From an uncultured Eubacteriales bacterium (GTDB lineage Bacteria; Bacillota_A; Clostridia; Christensenellales; Aristaeellaceae), in the NCBI GenBank assembly GCA_902775835.1, contig CACYNZ010000028.1:1-16999 (forward strand): a DNA stretch of 16,999 nt, given 5' to 3'. The notes beneath the pieces were generated by a model that was not told the DNA's origin, ran no database searches, and was given only the letters and a program-made list of their open reading frames with translations. Positions within the stretch are counted from its first letter, which is position 1, and each line of letters begins with the position of its first letter. Positions 14,823 through 16,999 of this stretch are shown here, piece after piece. The translations under genes were made by a program, and so were the position numbers.

Positions 14823-16040
14823 TCATTTGTTCTGCTGATCCACCATGGCCTGGACCTTGATGGGCAGGCCGAAGAGGTTGATGAAGCCCTGAGCGTCCTT
14901 CTGGTTGTAGTCGCTCTCGCCGAAGGTGGCGATGGCTTCGGAGTACAGGGAATAGGGGCTGGTCATGCCGGCGGGAATGATGTTGCCCTTGTACAGCTTC
15001 AGCTTCACCTTGCCGGTGACGTGCTCCTGGGTCTTGTCCACGAAGGCGGACAGGGCTTCGCGCAGGGGCGTGTACCACTGGCCGTTGTAGACGAGCTCGG
15101 CAAAGGTGATGGAGAGCCGCTGCTTCTCATGCATGGTCATCTTGTCCAGGCACAGGGTCTCCAGCAGGCTGTGGGCCTTGTAGAGGATGGTGCCGCCGGG
15201 GGTCTCATAGACGCCGCGGCACTTCATGCCCACGAGCCGGTTCTCCACGATGTCCAGAAGCCCGATGCCGTTCTTGCCGCCCAGCTTGTTCAGGGCGAGG
15301 ATCAGGTCCTTGGCCTTCATCTTTTCGCCATTGAGCGCCACCGGGATGCCCTTTTCGAACTCGATCTCAATGTACTCGGGGGTATCGGGCGCCTGTACGG
15401 GGGATACGCCCATTTCCAGGAAGCCGGGCTTTTCGTACTGCGGTTCGTTGGCCGTGTCCTCCAGGTCCAGGCCCTCATGGCTCAGATGCCAGAGGTTCTT
15501 GTCCTTGGAATAGTTGGTTTCCCGGGAAATCTTGAGCGGCACATTGTGGGCCTCGGCGTAATCGATTTCCTCGTCCCTGGACTTGATGCTCCATTCCCTC
15601 CAGGGAGCGATGATAGGCATGTTCGGCGCGAAATGCTTGATGGCCAGCTCGAACCGGACCTGGTCATTGCCCTTGCCGGTGCAGCCGTGGCAGATGGCGT
15701 CCGCGTTCTCCTTCAGCGCGATCTCCACCAGGCCCTTGGCAATGCAGGGCCGGGCGTGGCTGGTGCCCAGGAGATAGTCTTCATACATGGCGCCGGCCTT
15801 CATGGTGGGGATGATGAAGTCATCCACGTATTCGTCCATGAGGTCCAGCACATACAGCTTGGAGGCACCGGTCTTCTTGGCCTTCTCCTCCAGCCCCTCC
15901 AGCTCGTCGGCCTGGCCCACGTTGCCGGAAACGGCAATGATCTCGGGATTGTTGTAGTTCTCCTTCAGCCAGGGAATGATAATGCTTGTATCCAGTCCGC
16001 CGGAGTAGGCGAGTACGATCTTCTTGTATTGGGTATTCAT
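14823..16040 (-). CDS. argG: Argininosuccinate synthase
   Basis: Condenses citrulline and aspartate with ATP to argininosuccinate. Seen in 405 residues, the normal length: the pyrophosphatase P-loop AYSGGLDTS at 11-19, [15 protein letters not shown], a WREW motif and the C-terminal helix. Starts at ATG 16040 or the adjacent ATG 16043; GGAAG lies 7 or 4 bases upstream. It is the first gene after an ArgR-controlled promoter, with a leader of about 30 bases. argH and the argCJBD genes are not in the window. Confidence 0.96.
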   Translation of the reverse strand: MNTQYKKIVLAYSGGLDTSIIIPWLKENYNNPEIIAVSGNVGQADELEGLEEKAKKTGASKLYVLDLMDEYVDDFIIPTMKAGAMYEDYLLGTSHARPCIAKGLVEIALKENADAICHGCTGKGNDQVRFELAIKHFAPNMPIIAPWREWSIKSRDEEIDYAEAHNVPLKISRETNYSKDKNLWHLSHEGLDLEDTANEPQYEKPGFLEMGVSPVQAPDTPEYIEIEFEKGIPVALNGEKMKAKDLILALNKLGGKNGIGLLDIVENRLVGMKCRGVYETPGGTILYKAHSLLETLCLDKMTMHEKQRLSITFAELVYNGQWYTPLREALSAFVDKTQEHVTGKVKLKLYKGNIIPAGMTSPYSLYSEAIATFGESDYNQKDAQGFINLFGLPIKVQAMVDQQNK

Positions 16041-16076
16041 CATCTTTCTTCCATCCTTTCCTGATGTACAGGCGGA

Positions 16077-16105
16077 ATCATACACCCGTTTTGCATGAAT
16101 GTCAA
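16077..16105 (-). promoter_or_regulatory. argG promoter
   Basis: Near-consensus: TTGACA (minus strand, 16105-16100), a 17-bp spacer and TATGAT (16082-16077). The start of transcription would be near 16070. The -35 lies inside the first ARG box. Confidence 0.85.
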
Positions 16106-16117
16106 TAATTATGCAGA
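16100..16117 (-). promoter_or_regulatory. ARG box 1 (ArgR operator candidate)
   Basis: An 18-bp imperfect palindrome, minus strand TCTGCATAATTATTGACA, resembling the ArgR/AhrC consensus with an AATTAT centre. It covers the -35 of the argG promoter, so bound ArgR with arginine would block RNA polymerase. Confidence 0.75.
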
Positions 16118-16121
16118 CAAA

Positions 16122-16139
16122 TATTTATAATTATGCAAC
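16122..16139 (-). promoter_or_regulatory. ARG box 2 (ArgR operator candidate)
   Basis: An 18-bp site, minus strand GTTGCATAATTATAAATA, sharing TGCATAATTAT with box 1. The two boxes are 22 bp apart centre to centre (4 bp between them), the side-by-side arrangement bound by an ArgR hexamer. Confidence 0.7.
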
Positions 16140-16162
16140 AGAAATACAGATGGCGAAAATGG

Positions 16163-16189
16163 AAAAAACCTCTCCGGATTGGAGAGGTT
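16163..16189 (-). terminator. Terminator of the cutC transcript
   Basis: On the minus strand AACCTCTCC-AATCC-GGAGAGGTT is followed by a T run (complement of the A run at 16163-16168): a 9-bp perfect stem. It lies about 77 bases past the cutC stop and about 24 bases before the ARG boxes, insulating the argG promoter. Confidence 0.8.
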
Positions 16190-16265
16190 CCGTGAAAAAA
16201 CGGGAGGGTGTGCATGCGGGATTGCATACGGCATATTCCGATATTCATGCATACATGCATGCCTT

Positions 16266-16979
16266 TTACAGGCTGTCAAGGACAGAGCGCATGCGGCGCA
16301 CCATGTCCGCGTCCACCCGGGGAAACGGCCCGGGGAATCCGCTCATGTCCGGACCTTTCCGGCACATGCGTGTGGCGGAGAAATGCACCTGGCCGCAGCC
16401 GGTGCGGCTGACCAGGTCCGCGGCGTTTTCCGGGCGCACGCCGGAACCAGGCAGGATCTCCAGGTCCTTTCCGGCAAAGCGGATCATGTCCCGGATGCAG
16501 TCCGCGCCTTCCGGGGCCGTGGGCTTCTGTCCGCTGGTGAGCACCCGGGTGATGCCGCATACGATCAGGGCGTCCAGCGCCTGCTTCCAGTCCGGGCACA
16601 GATCCAGCGCCCGGTGAAAGACGCATGGACGGCCGCCGGCCAGCTCCACCATCTGCCGGGTCTGTTCCATCTGTACGGTGCCGTCCGGGTTCAGGCAGCC
16701 GAAGACAATGCCGTCAGCGCCAAGATTCAGCAGAAGGCCGGCCTCTTCCTTCATTAAGAGGAACTCATCCCGGCAGTAGCAGAACCCGCCGTCCCTGGGC
16801 CGGATCATGACCATGACCGGCACCCTGGCCTGCTCCTTGACCGTGAGCAGGGAGATGACGCCGGGGGTCAGGCCGCCCAGCTGAAGGGCGGTGTTGAGTT
16901 CGATGCGGTCCGCGCCGGAGCGCGCGGCCTCGATGGCATCCCTGGCGGAATTGCAGCAGACTTCCAGCAGCAAGCTCAT
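16266..16979 (-). CDS. cutC: CutC family protein
   Basis: 237 residues, a TIM-barrel protein of the CutC family. Seen: the N-terminal LLEVCCNSARDAIEAARSGA segment with GADRIELN, LGGLTPG, PVMVMIRPRDGGFCY, the FHRALD strand and LTSGQKPTAPEG with GSGVRPENA. CutC was first named for copper homeostasis in E. coli, but its real function is poorly settled; no copper genes are visible nearby. AGGAGG lies 7 bases before ATG 16979. Its promoter is mostly outside the window. Confidence 0.9.
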   Translation of the reverse strand: MSLLLEVCCNSARDAIEAARSGADRIELNTALQLGGLTPGVISLLTVKEQARVPVMVMIRPRDGGFCYCRDEFLLMKEEAGLLLNLGADGIVFGCLNPDGTVQMEQTRQMVELAGGRPCVFHRALDLCPDWKQALDALIVCGITRVLTSGQKPTAPEGADCIRDMIRFAGKDLEILPGSGVRPENAADLVSRTGCGQVHFSATRMCRKGPDMSGFPGPFPRVDADMVRRMRSVLDSL

Positions 16980-16999
16980 GGTGTTTCCTCCTGTGCCCG

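Noticed and set aside
14758..15078. N-terminal extension of argF
   Set aside because: The extension is open only because it overlaps argG out of frame; it has no OTC similarity, and TTG 14757 has a ribosome binding site.
1..16999. CRISPR arrays, rRNA, riboswitches, prophage genes
   Set aside because: No regularly spaced repeats, rRNA segments, recognisable riboswitch cores or phage structural genes were found by reading both strands.

Overview
The window looks like a chromosomal segment of a Bacillota (Firmicutes) bacterium, most likely a gut-type Clostridia/Lachnospiraceae-like or Erysipelotrichia-like lineage. Reasons: strong AGGAGG-type ribosome binding sites, ARG-box operators of the ArgR type, an Xre-like/PknB-type kinase pair and a DUF6431-containing transposon typical of gut Firmicutes, and moderately high GC. 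The exact lineage is an inference from gene types only.

Region 1 (1-4082) is a four-gene transposon that appears complete. It starts at the first base of the window and ends at 4082, with 12-bp terminal inverted repeats (11 of 12 identical, TGT...ACA) and three inward-pointing CGACA repeats in each end. It encodes a DUF6431-like zinc-ribbon/HTH protein, a DDE transposase of the TniA/TnsB/Mu type (spacing DD(35)E), a TniB/TnsC/ExeA-type AAA ATPase, and a CHC2-like/Toprim (DUF3991-type) primase-like protein. No TniQ, TnsA or resolvase is visible. This is the strongest candidate for an undescribed system here. It has interrupted a flavodoxin-family gene, whose 3' part remains at 4083-4337.

Region 2 (4400-7190) is a small signalling island: a terminator, a promoter, an Xre-like protein overlapping a membrane Ser/Thr protein kinase (DFD instead of DFG), and a short lipoprotein. 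A strong bidirectional terminator closes it.

Region 3 (7262-16189) lies on the minus strand. An ArgR-type operator pair overlaps a near-consensus promoter and drives argG, then, past an internal terminator-like hairpin, argF-carA-carB/dapF, which are tightly overlapping. CarA and CarB make carbamoyl phosphate, ArgF joins it to ornithine to give citrulline, and ArgG makes argininosuccinate. CarB is fused in frame to a complete diaminopimelate epimerase-like domain in which the usual first catalytic cysteine is alanine. An FAD-dependent oxidoreductase follows after a terminator. A cutC gene with its own terminator lies upstream of argG at the right edge of the window.
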